NCBI GenBank assembly: GCA_005800405.1
Contig: SYFN01000191.1
Span: 1 to 7,853 of the forward strand
Source of the DNA: Burkholderiales bacterium
Lineage (GTDB): Bacteria > Pseudomonadota > Gammaproteobacteria > Burkholderiales > Burkholderiaceae_D
DNA length: 7,853 bases
Direction of reading: 5' to 3'
Part shown: one piece after another, positions 1 to 6,880 of the stretch
How positions within the stretch are numbered: position 1 is the stretch's first letter
How the letters are laid out: the number at the start of each line of letters is the position of its first letter
The notes under the pieces: generated by a model
Told to the model about the DNA's origin: nothing
The model's input: only the letters and a program-made list of their open reading frames with translations
The model's database searches: none
Position numbers and translations under genes: made by a program

Positions 1-273
1 AATGCTTTGTCCTGGGCGACTTCCGGTGGTGCTGGTTTCAAAGGCTCACGTAAATCTACGCCGTTTGCTGCACAGGTTGCCGCTGAGGCTGCGGGCAAAG
101 TTGCCGTTGAATGTGGTGTGAAGAATTTGGAAGTGCGCATCAAGGGACCGGGTCCAGGTCGCGAGTCGGCTGTTCGTGCGCTAAACAATTTGGGTATCAA
201 GATCACCCAGATCCAGGATGTCACTCCTGTTCCGCACAACGGCTGCCGCCCACCCAAGCGTCGTCGTATCTGA
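1..273 (+). CDS. rpsK: 30S ribosomal protein S11, C-terminal part (5' truncated by window edge)
   Basis: S11 sits on the platform of the 30S subunit and contacts 16S rRNA near the mRNA exit. The reading frame is open from base 1 (Asn-Ala-Leu-Ser-Trp) and gives the last 90 residues of a protein normally about 130 long, so roughly the first third lies outside the window. Family landmarks visible are [32 protein letters not shown] and the C-terminal [17 protein letters not shown] block, whose basic tail binds RNA. It is the first visible gene of the alpha operon and is followed by rpsD after 144 bases, a wider gap than between the later genes. Identity is certain; only the start is missing. Confidence 0.98.
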   Translation, partial: NALSWATSGGAGFKGSRKSTPFAAQVAAEAAGKVAVECGVKNLEVRIKGPGPGRESAVRALNNLGIKITQIQDVTPVPHNGCRPPKRRRI

Positions 274-277
274 TTGT

Positions 278-350
278 TGTTCCGGTAGCACCCGAAGGTA
301 GCCCGCCGTTACTGGCGGGTTTTGTTCTGAAGACCACTGTTCGGTAGCAC
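278..350 (+). repeat. Short direct repeat flanking the rpsK-rpsD hairpin
   Basis: TGTTCCGGTAGCAC at 278-291 and TGTTCGGTAGCAC at 338-350 are the same motif apart from one C insertion or deletion. The exact shared core, CGGTAGCAC, lies at 283-291 and 342-350. The copies bracket the GC hairpin at 302-319. The second copy also forms the left arm of a further stem-loop. The repeat may be chance or a small duplication; its placement on both sides of the hairpin is what makes it worth recording. Confidence 0.45.
302..323 (+). terminator. Terminator-like hairpin between rpsK and rpsD
   Basis: A perfect 6-bp GC-only stem (CCCGCC at 302-307 with GGCGGG at 314-319) closes a 6-base loop and is followed by four T residues. 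The flanking G301 and A300 can add a G-U and an A-U pair with the first T residues. Stem strength suits an intrinsic terminator but the T run is short. Because essential rpsD, rpoA and rplQ lie downstream, complete termination is unlikely unless a promoter follows. Partial attenuation or mRNA 3'-end stabilisation are the likelier roles (inference). Confidence 0.5.
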
Positions 351-398
351 GCAGACCGAACTTGCGCCTGATGGGAAAATGAATTCCATCTGGGGCGT
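339..398 (+). promoter_or_regulatory. Structured leader upstream of rpsD
   Basis: Two stem-loops lie in tandem before the rpsD ribosome binding site. The first pairs GTTCGG (339-344) with CCGAAC (356-361) around an 11-base loop. The second pairs GATGGGA (370-376) with TTCCATC (384-390), including one G-U pair, around a 7-base loop. It can extend outward through a small internal loop by pairing 364-368 with 394-398. The rpsD Shine-Dalgarno starts eight bases later, at 406. S4 is a known translational repressor of the alpha operon in E. coli, where its target lies ahead of rpsM. Whether this leader binds S4 here is inference. Confidence 0.35.
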
Positions 399-417
399 TA
401 AACGATAAGGAAAAATC

Positions 418-1041
418 GTGGCACGTTATATTGGACCTAAAGCAAAACTCTCCCGCCGTGAAGGCACCGACCTCTTCCTCAAGAGCGCTCGTCGCTCGTT
501 GGACTCCAAGTGCAAGCTGGATTCCAAGCCGGGCCAACATGGTCGCTCCTCCGGCGCTCGCACTTCGGATTATGGCAATCAGCTTCGGGAAAAGCAGAAA
601 GTGAAGCGTATGTACGGCGTGCTTGAACGCCAATTCCGCCGTTATTTCGCAGAAGCAGATCGCCGAAAAGGCAATACCGGTGAAACGCTTTTGAAATTGC
701 TCGAAGCGCGTCTCGATAACGTGGTCTATCGCATGGGTTTTGCGTCGACCCGTGCTGAGGGCCGTCAGCTTGTATCGCACAAAGCGATCACCATCAACGG
801 TAACGTCGTCAACATCCCTTCATATCAAGTGAAGATCGGTGATGTCGTGGCGATTCGTGAAAAAGCAAAGAAACAAGTACGTATTGCGGAGGCACTGTCG
901 CTGGCCGAACAGTCCGGCTTTCCTATGTGGGTTTCGATCGACGCCAAAAAGATGGAAGGCTCGCTCAAGTCTTGGCCTGATCGGTCGGACTTCAACCAGG
1001 AAGTCAACGAATCTCTTATCGTCGAACTGTATTCCCGATAA
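418..1041 (+). CDS. rpsD: 30S ribosomal protein S4
   Basis: S4 is a primary 16S rRNA-binding protein that nucleates assembly of the 30S body and, in E. coli, represses its own operon. The 207-residue product is full length for the family (about 205-208). It starts [20 protein letters not shown], carries the basic [22 protein letters not shown] helix region, and has the S4 RNA-binding domain from about residue 98 ([24 protein letters not shown] onward). It ends in the conserved [11 protein letters not shown]. The start is GTG at 418, chosen because TAAGGA (406-411) sits six bases upstream and the protein begins exactly at the family N-terminus. rpoA follows after 92 bases on the same strand. 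Confidence 0.98.
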   Translation: MARYIGPKAKLSRREGTDLFLKSARRSLDSKCKLDSKPGQHGRSSGARTSDYGNQLREKQKVKRMYGVLERQFRRYFAEADRRKGNTGETLLKLLEARLDNVVYRMGFASTRAEGRQLVSHKAITINGNVVNIPSYQVKIGDVVAIREKAKKQVRIAEALSLAEQSGFPMWVSIDAKKMEGSLKSWPDRSDFNQEVNESLIVELYSR

Positions 1042-1133
1042 TTCCCCCGGCATGGGTCGCGTTGTGACCTGTGCCTTTCGATATGCCATCAGCCTTATCG
1101 GTGTAATGAGCCGAGGGTATTGAAAGGACATTC

Positions 1134-2111
1134 ATGCAAAACAATCTGTTGAAACCCCGCATTATCGAAGTCGAGTCTCTGGGCCCTGGCCATGCCAAAG
1201 TGGTGATGGAGCCGTTTGAGCGCGGCTACGGTCACACGCTGGGTAATGCGCTGCGTCGCGTTTTGTTGTCGTCCATGGTTGGCTACGCGCCAACTGAAGT
1301 CACTATTGCCGGCGTCGTCCATGAGTACTCGTCGCTGGACGGTGTGCAGGAAGACGTTGTCGACATCCTGCTGAATCTCAAGGGCGTGGTGTTCAAACTG
1401 CACAATCGCGATGCAGTTACGCTGACTTTGAAAAAAGAAGGCGAAGGTGCCGTTCTGGCTTCCGATATCGACCTGCCGCATGATATCGAGCTGATCAATC
1501 AGAATCATGTGATCGCTCACCTGACTCCCGGCGGCAAGTTAGACATGCAAGTCAAAGTCGAGAAAGGCCGTGGCTACGTGCCAGGCAATGTGCGACGCCT
1601 TGCAGAAGATGCGAACAAAACCATCGGGCGCATCATTCTGGACGCTTCATTCTCGCCTGTTCGCCGCGTGTCCTACGCAGTGGAGTCTGCACGGGTCGAG
1701 CAGCGTACCGATCTCGACAAATTGGTCATGAATATCGAAACCAATGGTGTAATCACACCAGAAGAAGCGATCCGTCAGTCTGCACGTGTGCTGGTTGACC
1801 AGCTCAATGTGTTTGCCGCTCTCGAAGGCACGGAAACCGCTGCCGAAGCGCCCTCGCGCGCTCCGACGGTCGATCCGATCCTGCTGCGTCCTGTCGACGA
1901 TCTGGAACTCACAGTACGTTCTGCAAACTGTCTCAAGGCGGAGAACATTTACTACATTGGTGATCTGATCCAGCGTAGCGAGAATGAGCTTCTGAAAACA
2001 CCGAATCTGGGCCGTAAGTCCCTCAATGAGATCAAGGAAGTCCTGGCCTCACGTGGTCTGACTTTGGGTATGAAGCTGGAAAACTGGCCGCCTGTCGGCT
2101 TTGATAAGTAA
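1134..2111 (+). CDS. rpoA: DNA-directed RNA polymerase subunit alpha
   Basis: The alpha subunit dimerises to scaffold beta and beta-prime, and its C-terminal domain contacts UP-element DNA and activators. The product has 325 residues, normal for Betaproteobacteria. The N-terminal domain (about 1-230) contains [20 protein letters not shown]; Arg42 matches E. coli Arg45, which is needed for beta contact. A Pro/Ala/Glu-rich linker (about 231-248) leads to the C-terminal domain, with [18 protein letters not shown] and [12 protein letters not shown]. Arg262 and Asn265 correspond to E. coli Arg265 and Asn268 of the DNA-binding 265 determinant. The ATG is preceded by AAAGGA (1123-1128) at five bases. 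It lies between rpsD and rplQ, the standard alpha-operon order. Confidence 0.99.
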   Translation: MQNNLLKPRIIEVESLGPGHAKVVMEPFERGYGHTLGNALRRVLLSSMVGYAPTEVTIAGVVHEYSSLDGVQEDVVDILLNLKGVVFKLHNRDAVTLTLKKEGEGAVLASDIDLPHDIELINQNHVIAHLTPGGKLDMQVKVEKGRGYVPGNVRRLAEDANKTIGRIILDASFSPVRRVSYAVESARVEQRTDLDKLVMNIETNGVITPEEAIRQSARVLVDQLNVFAALEGTETAAEAPSRAPTVDPILLRPVDDLELTVRSANCLKAENIYYIGDLIQRSENELLKTPNLGRKSLNEIKEVLASRGLTLGMKLENWPPVGFDK

Positions 2112-2134
2112 TTTATTCAACATGCACCGGCCCG

Positions 2135-2154
2135 CGCCAGCTTCACGGTTGGCG
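2135..2154 (+). other. Small hairpin in the rpoA-rplQ spacer
   Basis: CGCCAG (2135-2140) can pair with TTGGCG (2149-2154), including one G-U pair, around an 8-base loop. No T run follows, so it is not an intrinsic terminator. It may be an RNA-processing or stability element, or have no role. Confidence 0.25.
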
Positions 2155-2193
2155 ATAGAAGAGCTGGATATATAAAACTGTAAAGGAAATATC

Positions 2194-2589
2194 ATGCGTC
2201 ATCGTCACGGACTTCGTAAGCTCAATCGTACGTCGTCACATCGTCTTGCCATGCTGCGCAACATGACGGTCTCTTTGCTTCGTCATGAAGCGATTAAGAC
2301 CACGCTGCCCAAGGCAAAAGAGCTACGTCGTGTTGTAGAGCCTATCCTGACTCTGGGTAAAACAGACACATTGGCTAACAAGCGCCTTGCGTTCAATCGT
2401 TTGCGCGATCGCGAGATCGTGGTCAAGCTGTTCGCAGAACTTGGCCCACGTTATGCGACACGACATGGTGGTTACCTCCGGATTCTGAAAATGGGTTTCC
2501 GTCAGGGCGATAACGCACCGATGGCTTTCGTTGAGCTGGTAGATCGTCCGGATCATACGACAGCCGTTGAGGATAACAGCGGCGAGTAA
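2194..2589 (+). CDS. rplQ: 50S ribosomal protein L17
   Basis: L17 is a 23S rRNA-binding protein near the peptide exit tunnel of the large subunit. The 131-residue product matches the family in length and in its highly basic N-terminus ([17 protein letters not shown], then [20 protein letters not shown]). It also has the conserved [17 protein letters not shown] and [20 protein letters not shown] segments and a short acidic tail. The ATG at 2194 has AAAGGA (2182-2187) six bases upstream. It is the last gene of the alpha operon, and an intrinsic terminator begins 20 bases after the stop codon. Confidence 0.98.
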   Translation: MRHRHGLRKLNRTSSHRLAMLRNMTVSLLRHEAIKTTLPKAKELRRVVEPILTLGKTDTLANKRLAFNRLRDREIVVKLFAELGPRYATRHGGYLRILKMGFRQGDNAPMAFVELVDRPDHTTAVEDNSGE

Positions 2590-2609
2590 GCCATTGAGCG
2601 ACTCATCAG

Positions 2610-2644
2610 ACAAAAGTCAGGGTATGCCTGGCTTTTGTTTTTTT
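2610..2644 (+). terminator. Intrinsic terminator of the alpha operon
   Basis: ACAAAAGTCAGG (2610-2621) pairs with CCTGGCTTTTGT (2627-2638) as a 12-bp stem with one T-G wobble and a GTATG loop. The stem runs straight into seven T residues (2638-2644). This is a textbook Rho-independent terminator, and it separates ribosomal-protein transcription from the nodI-type operon. Confidence 0.92.
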
Positions 2645-2682
2645 GCGTTTGAAGAGTCTCACCAAAAGCGGTGCTGCCAGTG

Positions 2683-2711
2683 TTGAGATCGCATTGCCGT
2701 TCGCTTCTACT
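2683..2711 (+). promoter_or_regulatory. Candidate sigma-70 promoter upstream of the nodI-type gene (distal)
   Basis: TTGAGA (2683-2688) and TCTACT (2706-2711) are separated by 17 bases. They match five and four of six consensus positions. The site lies just beyond the alpha-operon terminator, where a new promoter for the next operon is expected. It is a by-eye call with no support beyond spacing and position. Confidence 0.2.
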
Positions 2712-2747
2712 GTCGGAGACAACCCCGCTTTGCCATCGACGCTCATT

Positions 2748-2775
2748 TTGAAAGGCTCTCAGGAAGCCTTATTGT
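2748..2775 (+). promoter_or_regulatory. Candidate sigma-70 promoter with an inverted repeat in its spacer (proximal)
   Basis: TTGAAA (2748-2753) and TATTGT (2770-2775) are 16 bases apart and match five and four of six consensus positions. Transcription would start near 2782, leaving a leader of about 60 bases before the ATG at 2844. A perfect 6-bp inverted repeat, AAGGCT (2752-2757) and AGCCTT (2765-2770) with a 7-base centre, fills the spacer and touches both promoter elements. A regulator bound there would block RNA polymerase. The promoter and the operator are both inferred. Confidence 0.33.
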
Positions 2776-2843
2776 CCGCAGATGAAATTTGGCATTTTTT
2801 TATGAACGCACTTTCGGAATCCCAGATACTTGCTCAAAGCTGA

Positions 2844-3764
2844 ATGAATATTCTCACCGTCAAAGATCTCTACAAGTCGTACAGTGATGGTGACTCCCGC
2901 CACACCGTGGTCGATGGCATTTCTTTCTCACTCGAGCGGGGACAGTGCTTTGGCCTGTTGGGCCCCAATGGTGCTGGCAAAACAACCACACTGCGACTCT
3001 GTCTGGGTCTGACCGTGCCAGACCGAGGCAGCGTTACGCTTGTCGGCCACGAGGTGCCTGCTGATGCGCGGCGAGCTCGGTTACGTATTGGTGTCGTGCC
3101 CCAGATGGACAGTCTTGATCTTGATTTCACCGTCGAAGAAAACATCTACGTCTATGGGCGTTACTTCGGTATGAGTCGTGCACAGGTGCGTGAGCGCATT
3201 GATTGGTTGCTGGATTTTTCGAGCCTCACAGCCAAGCGGCATGCGCGCATAGGTGAACTCTCCGGTGGCATGAAACGGCGTTTGACCCTCGCGCGCTCAC
3301 TCGTCAACGATCCTGACCTTATTTTCATGGATGAACCAACGACGGGTCTTGATCCGCAGGCGCGACACTTAATCTGGGAGCGCCTGAAAGCCTTGCTCGC
3401 CGGAGGCAAGTCACTGCTGCTGACAACGCATTTCATGGATGAAGCCGAGCGCCTTTGCGATCGGCTAGCTGTTATTGATCACGGCCGACTCATCGCCGAT
3501 GGAACGCCGCAGGCGCTGATCGCAAAGCATATCGAATCACAAGTCGTCGAGATCTATGGTGATAACGCAAGCCTGTGGACTGAGAGTGCATCTCATCTGG
3601 CTGATCGTATCGAATTCAGCGGCGAGACTGCGTTTTGCTATACGGATCATCCCGATTCGCTTTTGCAAAGCCTCGCAGGGACCGAAGGCTTGCGTTATCT
3701 TCACCGACCCGCCAATCTCGAAGACCTGTTTCTCAAACTAACCGGCCGTGATATGCGCGACTGA
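2844..3764 (+). CDS. nodI: NodI-type ABC transporter ATP-binding protein
   Basis: This is the cytoplasmic ATPase of an ABC-2 exporter, paired with the permease encoded next. The 306-residue product shows Walker [10 protein letters not shown] (40-48), Q-loop Gln87 (VVPQMDS), signature LSGGMKRR (139-146), Walker B LIFMDEP (159-165) and switch His196. After the nucleotide-binding domain a C-terminal tail carries [11 protein letters not shown] and [15 protein letters not shown], which closely resemble rhizobial NodI, the exporter of lipochitin Nod factors. Related pairs occur in non-nodulating Burkholderiales, so the substrate here is unknown. ATG 2844 directly follows an in-frame TGA (2841-2843) and has only a weak Shine-Dalgarno. 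The stop at 3762 overlaps the permease ribosome binding site, implying coupled translation. The symbol denotes homology, not a nodulation role. Confidence 0.88.
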   Translation: MNILTVKDLYKSYSDGDSRHTVVDGISFSLERGQCFGLLGPNGAGKTTTLRLCLGLTVPDRGSVTLVGHEVPADARRARLRIGVVPQMDSLDLDFTVEENIYVYGRYFGMSRAQVRERIDWLLDFSSLTAKRHARIGELSGGMKRRLTLARSLVNDPDLIFMDEPTTGLDPQARHLIWERLKALLAGGKSLLLTTHFMDEAERLCDRLAVIDHGRLIADGTPQALIAKHIESQVVEIYGDNASLWTESASHLADRIEFSGETAFCYTDHPDSLLQSLAGTEGLRYLHRPANLEDLFLKLTGRDMRD

Positions 3765-3774
3765 GGACATGACC

Positions 3775-4560
3775 ATGACATCTACGTACTATCAGGTACC
3801 CCAATTCAGTCTGCGCTTTATCCCGGTGTGGCAACGCAATTTTCTCGTCTGGCGCAAGCTCGCCTTCACCAGCGTTGTGGGAAACATCGCCGAACCATTG
3901 ATAACGTTAGTAGCATTTGGCTATGGACTTGGGAGTATGCTGCAGAGTATCGATGGGGTGCCGTATATCGCTTACCTTGCCAGCGGCGCCATTTGCATGT
4001 CCGTGATGATGGCAACCACGTTTGAAGCGCTCTACTCCGCTTTCTCCCGCATGCATGTACAAAAAACCTGGGATGCCTTGCTCAATACGCCCCTGGATCT
4101 CGATGACATTGTGCTTGCTGAAATGCTCTGGGCAGCCAGCAAATCGCTGATATCCGGGATTGCCATCCTTTGGGTGCTGCTGGCCTTGGGTATTGGTTGG
4201 CATCCCGGAGCCTTCCTGGTACCGCCGCTGCTTTTTCTGGTGGGTGTCACCTTTGCCTCCATCGCGCTCGTCATTAACGCCCTGGCCAAAGGTTATGATT
4301 TTTTCACTTATTACTTCACCCTTGTACTTACGCCGATGATTTTTCTATCGGGCGTCTATTACCCCGTAACACAGCTCCCTGGCTGGTTGCAGGTTATTGC
4401 GGGCTACCTGCCACTGAGCGCCGCTGTTCATCTTGTGCGACCATTGCTGCTGGGCCACATACCTGATCAGGTGTTGCCATCTTTATTGCTATTAGTTATG
4501 TATTGTGTCGCTGGATTTTATTTGGCAATCGTGCTGACGCGTCGTCGCTTACTGAAATAA
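3775..4560 (+). CDS. nodJ: NodJ-type ABC-2 transporter permease
   Basis: This is the inner-membrane partner of the preceding ATPase. The 261 residues include about six hydrophobic spans: roughly 34-54, 64-84, 122-142, 147-169, 178-197 and 235-255. The family motif SGVYYPVTQLPGWLQ (192-206) and the loop FSRMHVQKTWDALLNTPLD (90-108), likely the coupling region that contacts the ATPase, are present. Length and sequence match NodJ of rhizobia (about 262 residues) and its Burkholderiales homologues. Start choice: GAGG (3763-3766), overlapping the upstream stop, lies eight bases before ATG 3775 but only two before in-frame ATG 3769, so 3775 is preferred; 3769 would add two residues. cutA follows after 16 bases. 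Confidence 0.87.
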   Translation: MTSTYYQVPQFSLRFIPVWQRNFLVWRKLAFTSVVGNIAEPLITLVAFGYGLGSMLQSIDGVPYIAYLASGAICMSVMMATTFEALYSAFSRMHVQKTWDALLNTPLDLDDIVLAEMLWAASKSLISGIAILWVLLALGIGWHPGAFLVPPLLFLVGVTFASIALVINALAKGYDFFTYYFTLVLTPMIFLSGVYYPVTQLPGWLQVIAGYLPLSAAVHLVRPLLLGHIPDQVLPSLLLLVMYCVAGFYLAIVLTRRRLLK

Positions 4561-4564
4561 ACTC

Positions 4565-4576
4565 GAGGTCAACCTC
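4565..4576 (+). promoter_or_regulatory. Ribosome binding site of cutA inside an inverted repeat
   Basis: GAGG (4565-4568) lies eight bases before the cutA ATG and is mirrored by CCTC (4573-4576) immediately before that ATG. The two could form a 4-bp stem with a TCAA loop and partly hide the ribosome binding site. The stem is weak and may be melted by ribosomes arriving from the permease gene. Confidence 0.4.
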
Positions 4577-4909
4577 ATGGAGCAAGTCTTTATTGTCATG
4601 ACACATCTGCCGGACGCGGCGGCTGCCGAGGGGCTTGCCAGTGCCTTGGTTGAGGCGAGGCTGGCTGCCTGCGCAAGCTTTGCGACGGGAGTGCGCTCCG
4701 TATACCGATGGCAAGGCAAGATCGAAACAGCGAACGAAGTCACCCTCACTATCAAAACCACGCAGCGCCACTATCCGGCGTTGGAAGCAGCCATTCGCGC
4801 CGCGCACCCCTATGAGCTGCCGGAGATTATTGCCTTGCCGGTTGTAGCAGTTCTATCTTCTTATCTCCAGTGGATCGTTGCTGAAACTTCGCCCGATCAC
4901 CATGCCTGA
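4577..4909 (+). CDS. cutA: Divalent-cation tolerance protein CutA
   Basis: CutA1-family proteins are small, very stable trimers with a ferredoxin-like fold. In E. coli the locus was linked to copper and other divalent-cation tolerance, but the molecular role remains unclear. The 110-residue product is typical in length. It shows the family landmarks LVEARLAACASF (24-35, with Cys32), SVYRWQGKIE (41-50), the TLTIKT strand (56-61) and HPYELPEIIALPV (77-89). No signal peptide is visible, so this version should be cytoplasmic. The start has GAGG at eight-base spacing. Its last eight bases overlap the proposed dsbD ORF. A cutA-dsbD pair is a familiar proteobacterial arrangement. Confidence 0.95.
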   Translation: MEQVFIVMTHLPDAAAAEGLASALVEARLAACASFATGVRSVYRWQGKIETANEVTLTIKTTQRHYPALEAAIRAAHPYELPEIIALPVVAVLSSYLQWIVAETSPDHHA

Positions 4910-6764
4910 GAGTCTGTGCCTACATGGACGTTGCGAGCCAGTTCAGAATGGCGATGCAGGGGCCTGGAAAGTTGTGGGCTTGTTGAGCCCTCTGCAGCCA
5001 CATAAATTTGCAGCCCTGATAAATCGGCGCTTTCGCGGTTTGTTCAATGCCTTGATTGTCCTCCTGGCGTTACTGTGGCCCGGCCCGGCCACAGCGGAAG
5101 ATGAGTTTCTGCCGCCCGAGCAGGCATTTCGTTTCAGCGCGAAGATGATTGATACCTCGGCGGTAGAAGTCAGTTTCGATATCGCAGATGCTTACTATCT
5201 GTACCGTGAGCATTTTGCTTTCAAGGCCGATGGCGCGAAGCTCGGAGCTGCCGTCATCCCGGCAGGGAAAATGAAATTTGATGAGACCTTCAATAAAACC
5301 GTCGAAATCTACCGGCAGCAAGTTCTGATCCGATTGCCCGTCAAGGCTGATGCGCCATTTACCTTGAGTGTCAGCAGTCAGGGTTGTTCTGATCGTGGTC
5401 TCTGTTACGCACCGATAGAGTCCATAGTCAAACTCTCGCCGGCAAACCTTGCTTTGGCTGAGGCCCGTGAAGTGCCTTTGGTATCGGTCGCTGAAACCTC
5501 CGCGACAGAGATGAGTCGGATTGAGGCATCGCTGGCCAGTGGGAACCTGCTATTGATCCTGCCGCTCTTTCTGCTGCTTGGTCTCGGCCTGTCTTTGACA
5601 CCGTGCGTCTTGCCGATGGTTCCCATACTCTCGTTCATCATCGTGGGTGAGGGCGAGCGAACCAGCCGTAGCCGGGGCTTTGTTCTTTCTCTTGCTTATG
5701 CGATGGGTATGGCACTGGTGTACACCGCACTCGGTATTGCTGCTGGGTTGATTGGCGAAGGTTTGTCTGCAGATCTTCAGAGCCCGCCTGTCCTCATCAC
5801 TTTCGCGATTTTCATGGCAGTGTTGTCGCTTTCCATGTTCGATGTTTACCAATTGCAGGTACCCCCTTCGGTGCAGCTCAAGCTCACCCGCTGGTCCGGG
5901 CAGCAAAGAGCAGGCAAGCTCGCCGGTGTGTTTGGTATGGGTATGCTGTCGGCGCTGATTGTTGGTCCTTGTGTGGCAGCACCGCTGGCGGGCGTGCTGG
6001 TGTATATCAGCCAGGCGCGAGATGTTGTAATTGGCGGTAGTGCCTTGTTTGCGATGGCGGTCGGCATGAGCGTGCCGCTACTTCTTTTGGGTTTGTCCGC
6101 GGGGACGCTGGTACCCAAAGCAGGGCGCTGGATGATGGCGGTCAAGCCCTTCTTCGGTGTGCTGATGCTGGCGCTGGCATTATGGATGGTCGCCTCACTA
6201 GTACCTGGCTGGGTGCTGATGCTGGGATGGGGATTACTGGGTGCGGCCTATGGTGCGTTCCTCATAGTGTCTCGCCAACTGGGTCTGCGCGGTCGCGCAA
6301 TCGGTGTGGTCTTTGTCTTGTTGGGTGCTGTACAGCTGACAGGTCTCGCCACCGGAGGTCGTGACGCGTGGGCGCCGCTTACCCACTTGACAGGTAAATC
6401 GCACGCGAAGATTGCTTTCACGCGTATCCATTCGGCAGCTGAGCTAGATCAAGCGATTGCAGCGGCGCGCGGCAGGCCCGTGATGCTGGACTTCTATGCG
6501 GATTGGTGTGTGGCTTGCTTGGAGATGGAAAAACTGACCTTCATCGATCCGGCCGTTAATGCAAAGATGCAGGATTTCTTGCTGCTGCAGGTTGATGTCA
6601 CCGCCAATACCGCGGACGATAAAGTGCTCTTGAAACGTTTTTCACTCTTCGGTCCACCGGGGATCATTTTTTTTGGCAGAAATGGTGAGCAGTTGCAAAA
6701 GCCCCGAGTCATAGGTTTTCAACCTCCGGCCGTTTTCCTTCAATCTCTGAAGCAACTTGATTAA
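4902..6764 (+). CDS. dsbD: Thiol:disulfide interchange protein DsbD
   Basis: DsbD carries electrons from cytoplasmic thioredoxin across the inner membrane to periplasmic DsbC, DsbG and the cytochrome c maturation pathway. All six redox cysteines are visible. The periplasmic alpha domain has QGCSDRGLCYAP (Cys162, Cys168). Eight membrane spans (about 215-483) include LTPCVLPMVP (Cys235) and GPCVAAPLAG (Cys357). The C-terminal thioredoxin-like gamma domain has YADWCVACLEME (Cys536, Cys539). A signal peptide runs about residues 47-66 and ends PATA before EDEF. The start is uncertain: ATG 4902 lacks a good Shine-Dalgarno and places some 45 residues before the signal core. GTG 4974 or TTG 4980, downstream of GGAAAG, would give a more usual leader. 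From ATG 4902 the length is 620 residues. Confidence 0.95.
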   Translation: MPESLCLHGRCEPVQNGDAGAWKVVGLLSPLQPHKFAALINRRFRGLFNALIVLLALLWPGPATAEDEFLPPEQAFRFSAKMIDTSAVEVSFDIADAYYLYREHFAFKADGAKLGAAVIPAGKMKFDETFNKTVEIYRQQVLIRLPVKADAPFTLSVSSQGCSDRGLCYAPIESIVKLSPANLALAEAREVPLVSVAETSATEMSRIEASLASGNLLLILPLFLLLGLGLSLTPCVLPMVPILSFIIVGEGERTSRSRGFVLSLAYAMGMALVYTALGIAAGLIGEGLSADLQSPPVLITFAIFMAVLSLSMFDVYQLQVPPSVQLKLTRWSGQQRAGKLAGVFGMGMLSALIVGPCVAAPLAGVLVYISQARDVVIGGSALFAMAVGMSVPLLLLGLSAGTLVPKAGRWMMAVKPFFGVLMLALALWMVASLVPGWVLMLGWGLLGAAYGAFLIVSRQLGLRGRAIGVVFVLLGAVQLTGLATGGRDAWAPLTHLTGKSHAKIAFTRIHSAAELDQAIAAARGRPVMLDFYADWCVACLEMEKLTFIDPAVNAKMQDFLLLQVDVTANTADDKVLLKRFSLFGPPGIIFFGRNGEQLQKPRVIGFQPPAVFLQSLKQLD

Positions 6765-6784
6765 CTCTGAAATTAAGCAGTTTA

Positions 6785-6811
6785 GTCGGTATGCTGTGGC
6801 CACCAGCCGAC
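6785..6811 (+). other. Hairpin downstream of dsbD
   Basis: GTCGG (6785-6789) plus CTG (6794-6796) can pair with CAG (6804-6806) plus CCGAC (6807-6811), giving eight base pairs with a 4-base TATG bulge and a 7-base loop. It begins 20 bases after the dsbD stop, where a transcript end is expected. No T run follows on either strand, so it is not a classical intrinsic terminator. It may protect the mRNA 3' end. Confidence 0.3.
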
Positions 6812-6880
6812 AAAGCAAGGTATCGAGGCTGTCGTGCGCCGCGCATTCAGAACAAACGTAGGTGACCTATTTGTTATATT

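Noticed and set aside
181..780. Long minus-strand open frame opposite rpsK and rpsD
   Set aside because: It lies antisense to certain ribosomal protein genes, and its product shows no family features.
2149..2176. TTGGCG and TATAAA, 16 bases apart, as an internal promoter for rplQ
   Set aside because: Transcription would start at or inside the rplQ Shine-Dalgarno (2182-2187), leaving no usable leader.
2643..2843. A 66-codon open frame whose stop directly precedes the nodI-type ATG
   Set aside because: Its TTG start lies inside the alpha-operon terminator T run, it has no Shine-Dalgarno and the product resembles no family I know. The interval is better explained as a promoter region.
2844..4560. 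Interpretation as a symbiosis (nod) cluster
   Set aside because: No nodA, nodB, nodC or nod-box is visible and the flanks are ordinary housekeeping genes, so homology alone does not support a nodulation function.
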